From positions 214,305 through 278,304 of the forward strand of contig LSRX01000471.1 of the NCBI GenBank assembly GCA_001939145.1: DNA of 64,000 nucleotides, given 5' to 3'. This document shows positions 21,936 through 30,782 of this stretch, piece after piece (positions within the stretch are counted from its first letter, which is position 1; each line of letters begins with the position of its first letter). The notes under the pieces were generated by a model that did no database searches, had not been told where the DNA came from, and saw nothing but the letters and a program-made list of their open reading frames with translations. The position numbers and the translations under genes were made by a program. This DNA comes from Symbiodinium microadriaticum. Taxonomy: Eukaryota > Sar > Dinophyceae > Suessiales > Symbiodiniaceae.

Positions 21936-22646
21936 TTGCGGCATATGCCGGGAGCCTGTTTTGTCAGCTACTTTAGCAAAGGCGCTCGGTTTCGCACGGA
22001 AGCCTATTATTTTGGGGCACTTTGGTTTTCCAGGTATGGGGGTTATAGGCTTCGAGGGTCTACTCCGTCATTTATGCTCCAAGAAGGTGTCGAATTTGTC
22101 AATTTTGGGGCTCCGACGGACGAACATGGAGGTCACAATGCGGCAACAGCGAGAGCGCAGGGGCTTTCCGGGCCAGCAGACCACCACATGAAGAGAAGGT
22201 CGTCACAACAAAGGCTTCTGGGTTCTCCCCTTTTGGAGCATGCAATCCAGGTGAGTTCCATTTTTTTCGGGGTGATGGGCAAAATCCAGAACTATACAAG
22301 ACTACCAAATTCCCAGTTCATCGAATATCAGAACTTTCTGATTTCCAACAGCATATTGATTTTTGCTTCTTTAAAGGTTTTAACACGATTGTGGAACCCC
22401 ATTGTCGGTTTTCGAAATCAAGCCAAACACATTGATGCCGTTTTCTTACCGTTGTCTCATCAAAAGTCTGGTCCTACAATCACCTGCAAGACACCACTAA
22501 GCCATGTTAACACGGAATTTTCTGATGTCAGTTCATATTATTCGCTCTGGGTTGTTAAGGTACTTGAGTTTTGCAGATGTTGTCCATCGGCATCAGCGGT
22601 CGTACGGGGAGGGCACCTCTGCCTTCAATCGTATTGTCAATTATGA
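21936..22646 (+). CDS. long open frame, unknown protein
   Basis: A 236-codon frame is one of the longest in the window and lies in the telomere-repeat-free segment. The first third (for example GARFRTEAYYFGALWF and EGVEFVNFGAPTDEHGG) looks protein-like. A perfect consensus donor, CCAG|GTGAGT, sits near 22250, after which the reading becomes less protein-like. The real unit may therefore be an exon of about 21936-22250. No family is recognised. Confidence 0.35.
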   Translation: MRHMPGACFVSYFSKGARFRTEAYYFGALWFSRYGGYRLRGSTPSFMLQEGVEFVNFGAPTDEHGGHNAATARAQGLSGPADHHMKRRSSQQRLLGSPLLEHAIQVSSIFFGVMGKIQNYTRLPNSQFIEYQNFLISNSILIFASLKVLTRLWNPIVGFRNQAKHIDAVFLPLSHQKSGPTITCKTPLSHVNTEFSDVSSYYSLWVVKVLEFCRCCPSASAVVRGGHLCLQSYCQL

Positions 22647-22946
22647 AGGGCTGGAATAGAAACGAAAGCTGGCTAAATAGGTAGCAAAGCAACAACAAGT
22701 GGAGTTGCTTCATGCGCGATCATGCTTACAGTAAAGCAAGTCACTGATTCATCAGCCTCGCTAAGTTTCGGACCACATCCATGGTATCCCTATTCTAAAA
22801 CATATTTATGGAGGTAACCTGATTCTTCCTTTAACCTCTGAACCTATACCCTATAGACCCTACAATTATCAAGCCTTAATCCAGGGGTCGGTGCTATCAG
22901 AAGTTCAAGCAGACTTCAGGCCGCCAAAGTGCTTATTATGCAAGAT

Positions 22947-23041
22947 GTAGTTCTCTAAGTTGGGTCCTTTTTTAGGTCCACAATATAGTACAGCACCTTT
23001 AAAACAAGGGCCCTAAGAGGGACCCTAATTTAGAGAACTAC
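22947..23041. mobile_element. MITE-like hairpin, family 2 copy a
   Basis: Inverted ends GTAGTTCTCTAA(G/A)TT(G/A)GGTCC and complement lie around a short unique core. Full or partial relatives lie at 33465, 43016, 43443, 43875 and 55394. Confidence 0.8.
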
Positions 23042-23579
23042 CCAAAAGTCCGGATCCTTCGTCTGCTACGTCGGCAGGTTCAGGGTCGATTGCGTGGGGA
23101 TCGGATGGATCGGATTTCGGATAGGACTCGTGGTTTAGGGACGGTCGGAAAACACAAATGCCAGTTGTTGAGCTTCCTGACTCCAAGCAGCGAGCCTTCT
23201 GATCATGCTACCAAAAGAGTTTTAAGGTTTTTGAAGTTACCTAAGGTTAACCCTAAACCCTAAACTCCTAAACCCCCAAGCCGTAAACCTGATAAAGTAC
23301 AGCTCTGTGTGATGATTTATGTGAGAGTGCAGCGAGTCAGCCGATCGTTTGCTTTGCCGGACTGCTTAAGGGAAGGGCTGCGGAAGAGATCCATTGAGCT
23401 GTTGAATGTATACATGAGCTGATTTTACCAAGCCGTTAGAGGGCAACAGTGCAATAGCTTGTACAACCGTGTTGCCCAGACCACAAACATGGGTCTGTTG
23501 ATCGTCAAAACCGGGCCTCGTCTGTGTGTGTGATCATGGTGGCTGCCAACAATTCGTCCGAAGCTGGAAGGCCACAACA

Positions 23580-23710
23580 GGCTGAAAGGCTTCAACTCCC
23601 TAAACCCCTAAACCCTAAAGCCTTAAACTCCCCAACCCCAAGAACCCTAAACTCCCTAAACTCCCCAAACCCCCAAGAACCCTAAACTCCTTACACAAGC
23701 CTTAAAAAAC
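23580..23710 (+). repeat. CCCTAAA telomere-like block
   Basis: CCCTAAACTCC-type units, partly tandem with AACCCCCAAGAA. In gene orientation it lies downstream of the ankyrin exon at 23756-23821, where it reads as TTTAGGG. Confidence 0.85.
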
Positions 23711-23724
23711 TTGACCCAGCCGCC

Positions 23725-23752
23725 CTCTAGAGTCGCATCCGCACCGGCTTCC
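23725..23752 (-). pseudogene. orphan ankyrin tail, out of frame
   Basis: Directly after the exon at 23756-23821 the minus strand encodes EAGADATLEGG, the normal end of the same ankyrin repeat, but in another frame. Compared with a usual EIVRLLLEAGAD, about eleven bases for RLLL are missing. Either the exon was shortened by a deletion and now uses the GT in ATC|GTCGG as a donor, or the repeat is broken. Confidence 0.6.
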
Positions 23753-23755
23753 GAC

Positions 23756-23821
23756 GATCTCCACGTGACCCTCGGCGGAGGCCACGATCAGCGCCGTATC
23801 GCCGAAGCATGCCCGGAAGTC
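23756..23821 (-). CDS. ankyrin-repeat exon
   Basis: The 22-codon exon, in phase 0 at both ends as modelled, reads DFRACFGDTALIVASAEGHV then EI. The acceptor is CTTAAG|GAC. Joining it to the previous exon (ending GVDL) gives the normal nine-residue spacing between the GAD-type turn and TAL, which fixes the join and implies a GA...AG intron. The donor is probably GTCGG, directly before an out-of-frame remnant of the missing repeat tail. Confidence 0.7.
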
Positions 23822-23829
23822 CTTAAGTT

Positions 23830-24000
23830 GACGTGATGGTTTAGGACTTATAGGGTTTATGGGGTCTTGGGTTGATGGGGTTTATGGGGTTTAGGGTTTA
23901 TATGGGGTTTAGGGTTTAGGCTCTATGGGGCTTAAGGTTTAGAGTCAGGGTGTCGCGTTTAGGATGTAGGGGGTTTATAGGGGCTCGGCTGTAGGCTTCA
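23830..24000 (+). repeat. TTTAGGG telomere-like block within an intron
   Basis: GGGTTTATGGGG and TTTAGGG variants fill most of the intron between the ankyrin exons at 24100-24438 and 23756-23821. Confidence 0.85.
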
Positions 24001-24099
24001 GGGCTTCGACTTAATTATCTCCTACACCGACATTACAATTCCAACCCCTATAAGGCCTTTACAGACAAAAAAACCCTGACTGTTGAAAGTGGGAGAATC

Positions 24100-24438
24100 T
24101 AGATCCACACCGGCATCCACAAGCAAACGGACCACCTTGACGTGGCCCGCAAGAGAAGCCACTATGAGTGGAGATGCACCGCAAATATTGCAACGATTCG
24201 GATCGGACCCAGCTTCCAGCAGGAATTCCACGATCTGCACCTGGTTTTTCTGCGCGGCAGAGAAAAGAGCTGTCTGACCCGCCCGGTCTGGCAAGTCCAG
24301 ATCAGCACCGAAGCCGACCAAGAGACGGACAAGCTCAAGATCACCAAAGCAAGATGCACACTGGAGACACGTCTCTCCATCAAGAGTTCTTGCATTCTTC
24401 TTCGCTCCAGCTTCCAAAAGAAAGCGCACCATCGCAAC
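24100..24438 (-). CDS. ankyrin-repeat exon, about 3.5 repeats (largest exon)
   Basis: This 113-codon exon opens after CCCAG|GTT and reads VAMVRFLLEAGAKKNARTLD, then three more repeats including GETCLQCASCFGDLELVRLL, GQTALFSAAQKNQVQIVEFL and GASPLIVASLAGHVKVVRLL. It ends at GVDL before GATTCTCC. Each repeat shows the usual pattern of TxL at the start of helix 1, a G-x turn, V(V/E)xLL in helix 2, and AGxD. Ankyrin repeats are protein-binding scaffolds, so no enzymatic role follows. The 3' join to 23821 is set by repeat spacing. Confidence 0.9.
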
Positions 24439-24790
24439 CTGGGTCGCAGTTATGGAAGTTGAGTTACCATATACGTGTATGTACTATCATCCGGGTCGAT
24501 AGCGAGCATCATATGGTTTGCTTGTTTTGGTATCAAATGTAGAGTTTCTTGTTGAGTTTCTTTAATTACTGATAGCAGGGGTTCCTTATATTGGAAACTT
24601 ACTTTAAGTTCATTGAAATATGCCTCAACTCCCCTAAGCCCATAAACCCGAAAACCTAAACGCGCTAACCCTAGACCCTGGAACCCCAAAGCGCTACAGC
24701 CATAAATGCTAAATTTCGTCAACCCAAAACCCGGGAGAAAAAAAATAATAAACCCTTCAACGCTACAAATGCTAACAAGAGCTCAGGAAC

Positions 24791-24844
24791 GTGTCCTCGT
24801 CGCGATGCCTGTAGCAAAGGAGTGCCCGCAGGCGCTTGAGTCTC
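24791..24844 (-). CDS. ankyrin-repeat micro-exon (18 codons)
   Basis: Reads ETQAPAGTPLLQASRRGH between an AG|GAG acceptor and a CAC|GTTCC donor. It supplies exactly the missing middle of a repeat: the preceding exon ends GMDKD and the following begins VAMVRFLL. All joins are phase 0 and the spacing from GMD to TPL is the usual nine residues. This fit strongly supports so small an exon. Confidence 0.8.
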
Positions 24845-25219
24845 CTCACTCAGTAGAATCTTGATGATGTGAGTATAGGGGATCAACACTCAAACCAGGT
24901 TTTGGAGAGCTTCGGGGGTTGTTAGTAAAGGTTTAGGGTCTAGGTTTTTTTTTTAGGGTTTCGGATTTAGGGTTTAGGGTCCGGGAGATATTACATAGTT
25001 ATTTGTGTACGAGAATGATATATCTAGAGACTATGCGGGAAAGCTCTTACAAATTCTTCAAGCCCTTGTATCCGGGTGTTTGCCAGGGTTCCAAGATCAG
25101 GGCTTTAGTCCTGCATAAAGCCCACCCCAGTGGTTCAGGCTTTAGGGTTTGCGGTTTTGGGGTTTAGGGTTTAGGCCTTAGGGTCTGGGGTTTAGGGTCT
25201 ATAGGGCCTATAGGGTCGC

Positions 25220-25303
25220 ATCCTTGTCCATACCGGCTGCCAAGAGCAACCGAACAACCTCCACATTGCCGTGATTGACAGCCGCTTCCAGCTCTTGCAA
25301 TGC
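25220..25303 (-). CDS. first ankyrin-repeat exon
   Basis: The 28 codons read ALQELEAAVNHGNVEVVRLL then LAAGMDKD after a TTCCGCAG|G acceptor. The donor is GAT|GCGACC, so the intron starts GC. It follows the ubiquitin-like exon ending VVRDQ in phase 0. The downstream intron begins almost at once with decayed CCCTAAA (minus strand), an exception to the usual orientation around exons here. Confidence 0.85.
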
Positions 25304-25628
25304 CTGCGGAAGGGAAGCGGTATCTCTGTAAAGCGCACTGAACTTTCGGGTCCAGAGACAAGTTCCAATATGCTTGTGACTGTGAGAATAGACAAGAACC
25401 TATATGTTATTCTAGGTAGCTGGGCTTCTAGAAAAGGATACTCCATCCAGGACTCCCGTCTAGACTCTAGACTCGCAAACAAGGGCATGTTTTCTCAACT
25501 GGAAGCCCATGAAGGTGCCTGAACACAAGCTTCCTGGCGCAATATCCTGACGATGCGTAGGCTTCAGCAATTTGTTGTGCTTTTACTTATCCCTAAATTA
25601 AGGGGCTACTGATTTCAGCAGTCTACAC

Positions 25629-25709
25629 TTGGTCCCTCACCACCTTCTCCTCGATTTGCGGCGCTACGCTGGCAAGGTGCAGAAAGATAAGCTGCAGTTC
25701 CATCGCATC
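25629..25709 (-). CDS. exon for the end of a ubiquitin-like N-terminal module
   Basis: After CTCCAG|GAT the minus strand reads DAMELQLIFLHLASVAPQIE then EKVVRDQ, ending at a GTGTAG donor. MELQLIFL is the last beta strand expected of the SGEEL/ubiquitin-like module found before ankyrin repeats in dinoflagellate proteins (recalled family knowledge). Just upstream, at 25710-25735, the DNA also encodes DLEDSARL in frame, a near copy of DLEDNATL in the previous exon. Confidence 0.75.
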
Positions 25710-25947
25710 CTGGAGCCTTGCACTGTCCTCCAGGTCCCGGCAATTACCCTCATTGTAAACCCAAAATCCCCGTAATCCTAACAGGCAACGTATAGGGTCT
25801 ATAGGGTTTAAACCCTAAACCCTATATAGGTTGCGGGTTTAGCATTACGGGGATTTTGGGTCTGTAGGGTTTGGGTTTAGGGTTTCGGGTGTAGGGTTAC
25901 AGCACTTGGGGTTTAGTGATTCTTGCGATGTGTAGTTTAGGGCTTAG

Positions 25948-26014
25948 TGTTGCATTGTCCTCCAAGTCCACTCCGTTGTGCACGAGACGTTGTATGCACA
26001 TGGGGAAGCCATGC
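25948..26014 (-). CDS. exon for the middle of the ubiquitin-like module
   Basis: TGGCTTCCAG|G is followed by HGFPMCIQRLVHNGVDLEDN and ATL. The pattern G-x-P...QRL(V/L)H(N/D)G..L(D/E)D matches the central part of the module (usually G-P-RQRLLHDG-LDD). The 3' limit, near ACACTAAG, is approximate. Confidence 0.7.
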
Positions 26015-26126
26015 CTGGAAGCCAGAAAAAGCTACCTTATGAAGGAAACAAAGACTATAAGAACATAATACTCAAAAAACCGGATCTAGGGCTTATAAGG
26101 CTTAAGCTTTCAAAAGCCGAAAACGC

Positions 26127-26225
26127 AGATTGTGTAGGCTTCAGCGGCAGCTTCTTCAGGTACTTCTTCAGGAGATGCGCGGTGACAGCCGGCTCCTCTT
26201 TTTGCTCCTCCGTCCTCATGGGTTT
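26127..26225 (-). CDS. exon, Lys-rich helical segment of the ankyrin-gene N-terminus
   Basis: After CCCCTCAG|AAA the minus strand reads MRTEEQKEEPAVTAHLLKKY then LKKLPLKP. HLLKKYLKK could replace the usual RALKRHL helix of the module. Its place between the SGEEL exon and the HGFP exon is right, but the upstream acidic segment is unusual and the joins are not fixed by homology. An alternative frame reads EEVPEEAAAEAYT. Confidence 0.55.
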
Positions 26226-26344
26226 CTGAGGGGTGAGGAGCTTATAGGGTGTATATAAGGTTAAAGGGCTATAGGGTTTAGAGGGCTTAAGGGTATAAAC
26301 GTAGCTTCGGGAGTGTAGGGCTTTGGAAGGAAATGGTTCCTCCC

Positions 26345-26444
26345 GTCCTCATGATCGAATCAGAGAGCTCTTGCAGAGTCACAGCCAGCTCTTCCCCGGA
26401 AGGCCTCCATAGACGCATCATCGGAGGAGTAGTTGCGGAGAACC
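26345..26444 (-). CDS. start exon of the ankyrin gene, SGEEL module
   Basis: Reads MMRLWRPSGEELAVTLQELS then DSIMRTGG. Dinoflagellate ankyrin proteins commonly begin with M-x-(R/L)LW-x-x-SGEEL(A/V) followed by an ELSD segment (family knowledge from memory), so the Met at about 26421 is taken as the start. An acceptor CCAG|G lies just upstream at 26444, so a 5' non-coding exon or trans-splice site is possible. Another frame here is also open but has no family resemblance. Confidence 0.7.
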
Positions 26445-27014
26445 CTGGATACTCCAGCTCTCAATTCGGACATTACAGAGCCGAAGGCTGTGGTTCGAAG
26501 CTGAGTGCATGCTGACCTTGGCAAGCAAATATGTAGATGTCGATCAGGTTTCCAGAGAGCAGCCCCAAGAACCTTAGGAGAGAGAAAGTTCAAATGGCTG
26601 CGTGCAGGCGATTTGTCTTGACATCTCTTCATGCTGAAGCAAGTACTACTTCCAGTACCAATACTAGTAGTAACAAACACTAAGACTAGCACCCATTAAA
26701 GCATACTCAAAGTCTTGCTCGCAACAAATCTTCGAAAACGAGTTTGCACCTCTTCACCAACAGATGTGGACATGCTGACTTCGGAATACCAAAGACACCC
26801 TAATGCCAAGCAAGTTACCCCCCCCCCTCCGTCCCCCCAAACCACAAAACTCCAAACCCCCCCCCAAACCCTCAACTGAAATTCTGGCCCTCAAAGCCCT
26901 GAAACTTAAACCCTAAGACATCATACGTCTGAAATGAAAAACCCCACAGAGTCCAAGAAATAGTATAATAGTATACACTTGAGCGCCCCAACTACCTGCT
27001 AAGTACCTCTATAA

Positions 27015-27105
27015 TTATTGCCTAAACCCTAAACCCGAAACCCTAAACCCCATAAGCAATTTAATAAACCCTAAACCCTAAACCCCTATACCCTAAACCC
27101 TATGG
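27015..27105 (+). repeat. CCCTAAA telomere-like block
   Basis: A fairly pure array that lies left of the island at 27136-27193; TTTAGGG lies right of it. Confidence 0.9.
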
Positions 27106-27135
27106 TTACTTGGATCCTTTGGGAAAAGACGGGAC

Positions 27136-27193
27136 GTGCCTTCGCCTCCACCGCTGCAGCCGGAGCAGGGCGCCAAAGCTTAGCACCGCCTTC
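27136..27193 (-). CDS. candidate exon, unknown protein
   Basis: The minus strand has CGGCTCCAG|G, then EGGAKLWRPAPAAAVEAKA and a GTCCCG donor. It is enclosed by CCCTAAA upstream and TTTAGGG downstream in its own direction. It lies just beyond the presumed start of the ankyrin gene, so it probably belongs to the next gene upstream. Confidence 0.45.
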
Positions 27194-27209
27194 CTGGAGC
27201 CGGCTCAGG

Positions 27210-27480
27210 GGTTCAATAGGGGTTTATAGGGGCGCTTAGGGGTTTAGGGGCTTTAGGTTTTAGGGTTTAGGGCTTTAGGGGCTTTAGGGGCTTTAGGGGT
27301 TTTGGGGCTCAGGGGTTTAGGGCTATGGGGCTTAAGGCTTAGAGCTTTAGGACTCAAGGTCCACATTTCGAGGTTTAGGGTTTAAGGTTCAATGTCTAGG
27401 GTTCAAGGTTTAGGGTTCAAGGTTTGGGGTTCAAGGGGCTCCAGGGTTGAGGGTTGAAGGTTTAAGGTTTAGGGTGTGTA
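27210..27480 (+). repeat. TTTAGGG telomere-like block
   Basis: GGGGCTTTAGGGG and GGGTTCAAGG variants running to the edge of a family 1 element. Confidence 0.85.
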
Positions 27481-27483
27481 GGA

Positions 27484-27592
27484 ACTGTTGATGATAGAAA
27501 TCCTGCAGTACCTTATAAGGACCCTAAACTATGGGAATTATGGTATATTCCTTGTTATGGGTGATGCAGGATGTAATTATATCAGCAACCGT
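27484..27592. mobile_element. MITE-like hairpin, family 1 copy b
   Basis: CTGTTGATGATAGAAATCC left end and ATATCAGCAACCGT right end, with the family core CCTAAACTATGGGAATTATG in the same orientation as copy a. Confidence 0.85.
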
Positions 27593-28044
27593 ATCCCCCA
27601 TCTAGGTACTTGCGAGCCTTTGGAAAACTATGCTAGGGACCCTCAACTACGAGGCCACTGAAGCCTCCACATCTGAAAGCGACCCTAACTGACCAGAACC
27701 TGCTGAGAACATATGGGGTTTCTTACGGTAGAGATACCTTAGTTGGAAATCCTCACCACCAAGGATCCTTATATCGTGGGCTTAGAGGTGTAGTCCCTGA
27801 AAAAAGACCCTCATGACAACAGATGCAAGCTCTTGTGCGAATAAATGCGCCAGCAACCAGGAACTTGAACGGGTTTCAGATCAATGCTTCCGCACCCAGT
27901 GGCCTAAGAGCCTACAGGCCCCAAACATTTCTGAAACCCCTACGGCCATAAGACTTTATACACCCAAACCCGAAACCTTCAAACCCGAAAACCCATGCAA
28001 TCACCCCTAAGTCCTGAACTTGCGAAGCCCTACAGACGCCCCCT

Positions 28045-28137
28045 CTAGGCTTTGAACAGACCTAAGCAACGCCCGAAGCTCTCTCTGAGGAGCCGGGCAG
28101 GCAGCAGGAACGGCAACCGCACTGGTGGAAGGGATCC
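28045..28137 (-). CDS. candidate exon, unknown protein
   Basis: ACGCAG|GGATCC precedes a frame with TSAVAVPAACPAPQREL then RALLRSVQSLEGA. It is alanine- and proline-rich turning helical. The right limit is reasonably set by the acceptor, the left limit is uncertain, and no family is recognised. Confidence 0.4.
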   Translation of the reverse strand, partial: GSLPPVRLPFLLPARLLRESFGRCLGLFKA

Positions 28138-28509
28138 CTGCGTCTTGCGTAATTGCTACTCGGTTATGTTATGTAGCTTTATATTTTGCTAAAATTATAA
28201 TAGTTGATTATATTATATCATGTTATATTGTATTGTATTAGATGGTGCTTTTGGAAGCTAGGGACTAGGGCCTCTTGGCATGAGATTTAGGTTCTTTTCG
28301 TGAATGACTGTAGCTCATTCTCATTTTATCGGGCTCAGCGACTTAGTGAGAACAGACCGGCTCTTGGGGCAGAATTTGGGGTTGACGGCACTCTTTCGAG
28401 GCCTGAGCACTTAGACCACGAGTTTGGCGGGGATGTGCGAAAGATATTGATAATTTATAACACCCGAAACACTAAACCCCAAGTAAGTCATGCTACCGCT
28501 GAACCTACA

Positions 28510-28557
28510 GTACCGCAATCGCTGGCGGAAGCTTGCGCTAAGGCCTTCGGTCGCATC
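28510..28557 (-). CDS. candidate exon, unknown protein
   Basis: GGGTGCAG|GAT is followed by DATEGLSASFRQRLRYCR on the minus strand. Short and basic. The call rests on a good acceptor and the compositional shift from CCCTAAA-like flanks. Confidence 0.35.
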
Positions 28558-28807
28558 CTGCACCCCGGAACCTAAGGAACCTACCTCCCCCCCGTAAAGC
28601 CTAGCAGCTTTGCCGCCTCCCTGTCCAAAACCTACGAAAAGAAGCTTTAACAACAAGTTCAGTGTCTGTACCTCTACAACCCACCGTCAGCCGGTAACCT
28701 TGAACTCTGAAGTCCGAAACCCGACACTCACTCCGGCTACAAGCGCAAACATCCAAAGCCCAATCTCTGAACCCTGAACGACCTCTAAAGCCCCTGAAAC
28801 GGGGCGC

Positions 28808-28870
28808 CTCCAGCTGACGACAGAGCTCTGCTAGCCTTGGTCTTTCCTCGCAGCGCCGAAGCAAGGCAAC
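28808..28870 (-). CDS. candidate exon, unknown helical protein
   Basis: GAAGGCAG|TT then VALLRRCEERPRLAELCRQL and E, with a GAG|GCGCCC donor. It is amphipathic helical with regular Leu spacing. It is the first of three candidate minus-strand exons in 28.0-28.9 kb, which may belong together. Confidence 0.45.
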
Positions 28871-29529
28871 TGCCTTCAGGGCTTTGACCGAATCTTCTCT
28901 AAGGATTTCAGAAGGGTCCTTATAAGAATCTTGGATATGTTCTGATGAAAACCGTGGTATGAAACTTCAAGATTCAGGATTTATCAAGTAAAAGCTTTCG
29001 AAAGCCTTAGGGTCTTGGTGCGGGGCTCACGTGCTTGACGTTTTGCGTAACTAAGGGTTCAGCATACAGCCCGTTGGGCCTTAGGGGTTTAGCCTTTGTA
29101 GCTGTATGGCGCAGGTGTTCTGGCTAAGGCTTAAGGAGGACGTGAAAGGTGTGCGAGCTGCTTTAGACAAATTAACTACGTAAACCAAACCTTCCGTCTT
29201 CTGGTTGTTCATTTTGGGGATCCGAAATCAGATCGATTCTGGTGGGTGTAGAGGTCACGGGGTTGCGGCAGAGATGGACCTTTGCGATAAATCTCCTGAG
29301 GCAGATGCCCCTGATCCTAAGAACCCCTGACAAGGATCATCATCCGTGTCCTTGTCATATCTCAAGCCCGAAGATTCTCGACTAGGCTGCCAATAAAACA
29401 GGTTGACTCAAAGCTGTCAGGGTGTAGGGAATGGTGGTGACGACTAGGGCAGGACCCCAACGACGACGATCACGACGACGACTTTGCAGAGAACCCAGGG
29501 ACCTACAGCCGAAACGTGACGTATGGCTT

Positions 29530-29650
29530 CTCCCCTGAGCCCTAAACCCCAAACCCTTGATCCTAAACCCTAAGCTCTTTAAACCCTACACCTGTAACCC
29601 TAGACCGCAAACCGGTAATCCTAAACCCTAAGCGGCCCTAAACCCTACAC
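29530..29650 (+). repeat. CCCTAAA telomere-like block
   Basis: CCCTAAACCCC and CCCTAAGC variants, left of the exon at 29671-29763. TTTAGG variants lie on its right at about 29940-30065. Confidence 0.85.
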
Positions 29651-29670
29651 TCTCCTCAAGTTCAGAAGAC

Positions 29671-29763
29671 CTCGCAACAGAGTGGGTCCAGCGGTTTGGT
29701 GATGATGTCAGCATCAATCTGCAGCGCCCAATGCTCACCCTCGAAGGGGAAGGCCCCGGGCAT
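29671..29763 (-). CDS. candidate exon, unknown protein
   Basis: The 31 codons read MPGAFPFEGEHWALQIDADI then ITKPLDPLCCE, ending at GAG|GTCTTC. The frame is strongly protein-like (mixed acidic, aromatic and Cys residues) and differs from the low-complexity frames around it. Met may be a true start; alternatively the frame extends upstream to an acceptor at CGGCAG|AAAAG. No domain is recognised. Confidence 0.5.
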
Positions 29764-29939
29764 TTGTAATTTCTTTTCTGCCGTCGGACACTGTTCACAA
29801 AAAGCGCACCGCTGTTATTGGTGTGCATAAGCACGCCCATGCTCCGGCGATCGGCTTCGCACGAACTTCCTTGCTCAGAACAAGTTCTGCTGCCTTTGTT
29901 GCCCCTCAAGTTCGACTTGGACTTGAGCTTCCGGTAAAC

Positions 29940-30065
29940 CCTGTACGGATTTCGGGTTTAGGATTCCGGGTTTAGGATTTCAGGTTTAGGGCTTAGGAAA
30001 GTTTAGGATTTTGGGATTATTTAAGGTTTAGGATTTACAGGTTCAAGGTTTGGGATTTAGGGTTT
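29940..30065 (+). repeat. TTTAGGG telomere-like block
   Basis: GGGTTTAGGATTTCAGG-type degenerate units. The following DNA to 31.8 kb is mostly unique, with no exon I can support. Confidence 0.8.
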
Positions 30066-30760
30066 ACGGGTCGGCAGTTCAATGTTTGAGGCTTCTTCAG
30101 GATCGGGAGCGGGATGTCGATGGGAACCGTAGGTGGATCACGAACAGAGAGAGGGTAGAGGTGTTAGGGTGTGAACTTCTCAAGGAGAAGTAAGGAACAG
30201 ATACCTCAGGAACCCTGCCAATGTCGTTTCTGCTAGGTTCAGTTGTGGGTTCTCTGCTTCGAGATGTGGGGGCTTGGAGTGTTGCAACATCAACACTACA
30301 CTCGACGCGCTGAACTGCTATCGGAACAGAAGGGGGTCTTGGGATATCTGATGGCGTACTACTTAAAAAGACTTCATAAGGCTGTTAAGGGAATGCTACT
30401 ACAGAGTTATTAACGGTTTTGTTGAACCAGAAGCTGTGCTAAGCTCCTAGCCACGGCTTGATCGACGTTGGATTTCCTGGCAGAAGCTGCGTGAAATCGC
30501 TTCCCCAGGTTGCTTCATAATATATATAGTCTTATCACCGATGTTAGTGCTACTATATTGTTACTTTTATTATTACTACGATTACTATGATTGATTTGTG
30601 GCTTGAGGTTCACTGAAACCTAGCCGTGCAAAGTCACCGGTTGCAGACGAGGCAAACTAGGCCCTTTGCTGTGACACCTATGAAGCTGCACCCTCAGAAA
30701 GGCATCACGCCAAGGCGGCTCAAGACCTAAAGCCAAACCCGAAACCATTCTCACTCATGG

Positions 30761-30782
30761 GGGGGGGGGGGGGGGGGGGGGG
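30761..30782 (+). repeat. poly-G tract
   Basis: A run of about 22 G. On the minus strand this is poly-C. Runs of this length are prone to sequencing error. Confidence 0.95.

Larger units (their letters stand above)
19990..22850. other. segment free of telomere-like repeats, possible insertion
   Basis: This ~2.9-kb stretch has no CCCTAAA or TTTAGGG clusters although DNA on both sides is full of them, and it has a different, more CG-containing texture. It lies in the ankyrin gene between its last two recognised exons. It contains longer plus-strand frames, decayed coding and a triple TTTTTTACGGCAC repeat. It could be a transposon, a retroposed gene or a later insertion. Its exact ends are not resolved. 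Confidence 0.5.
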
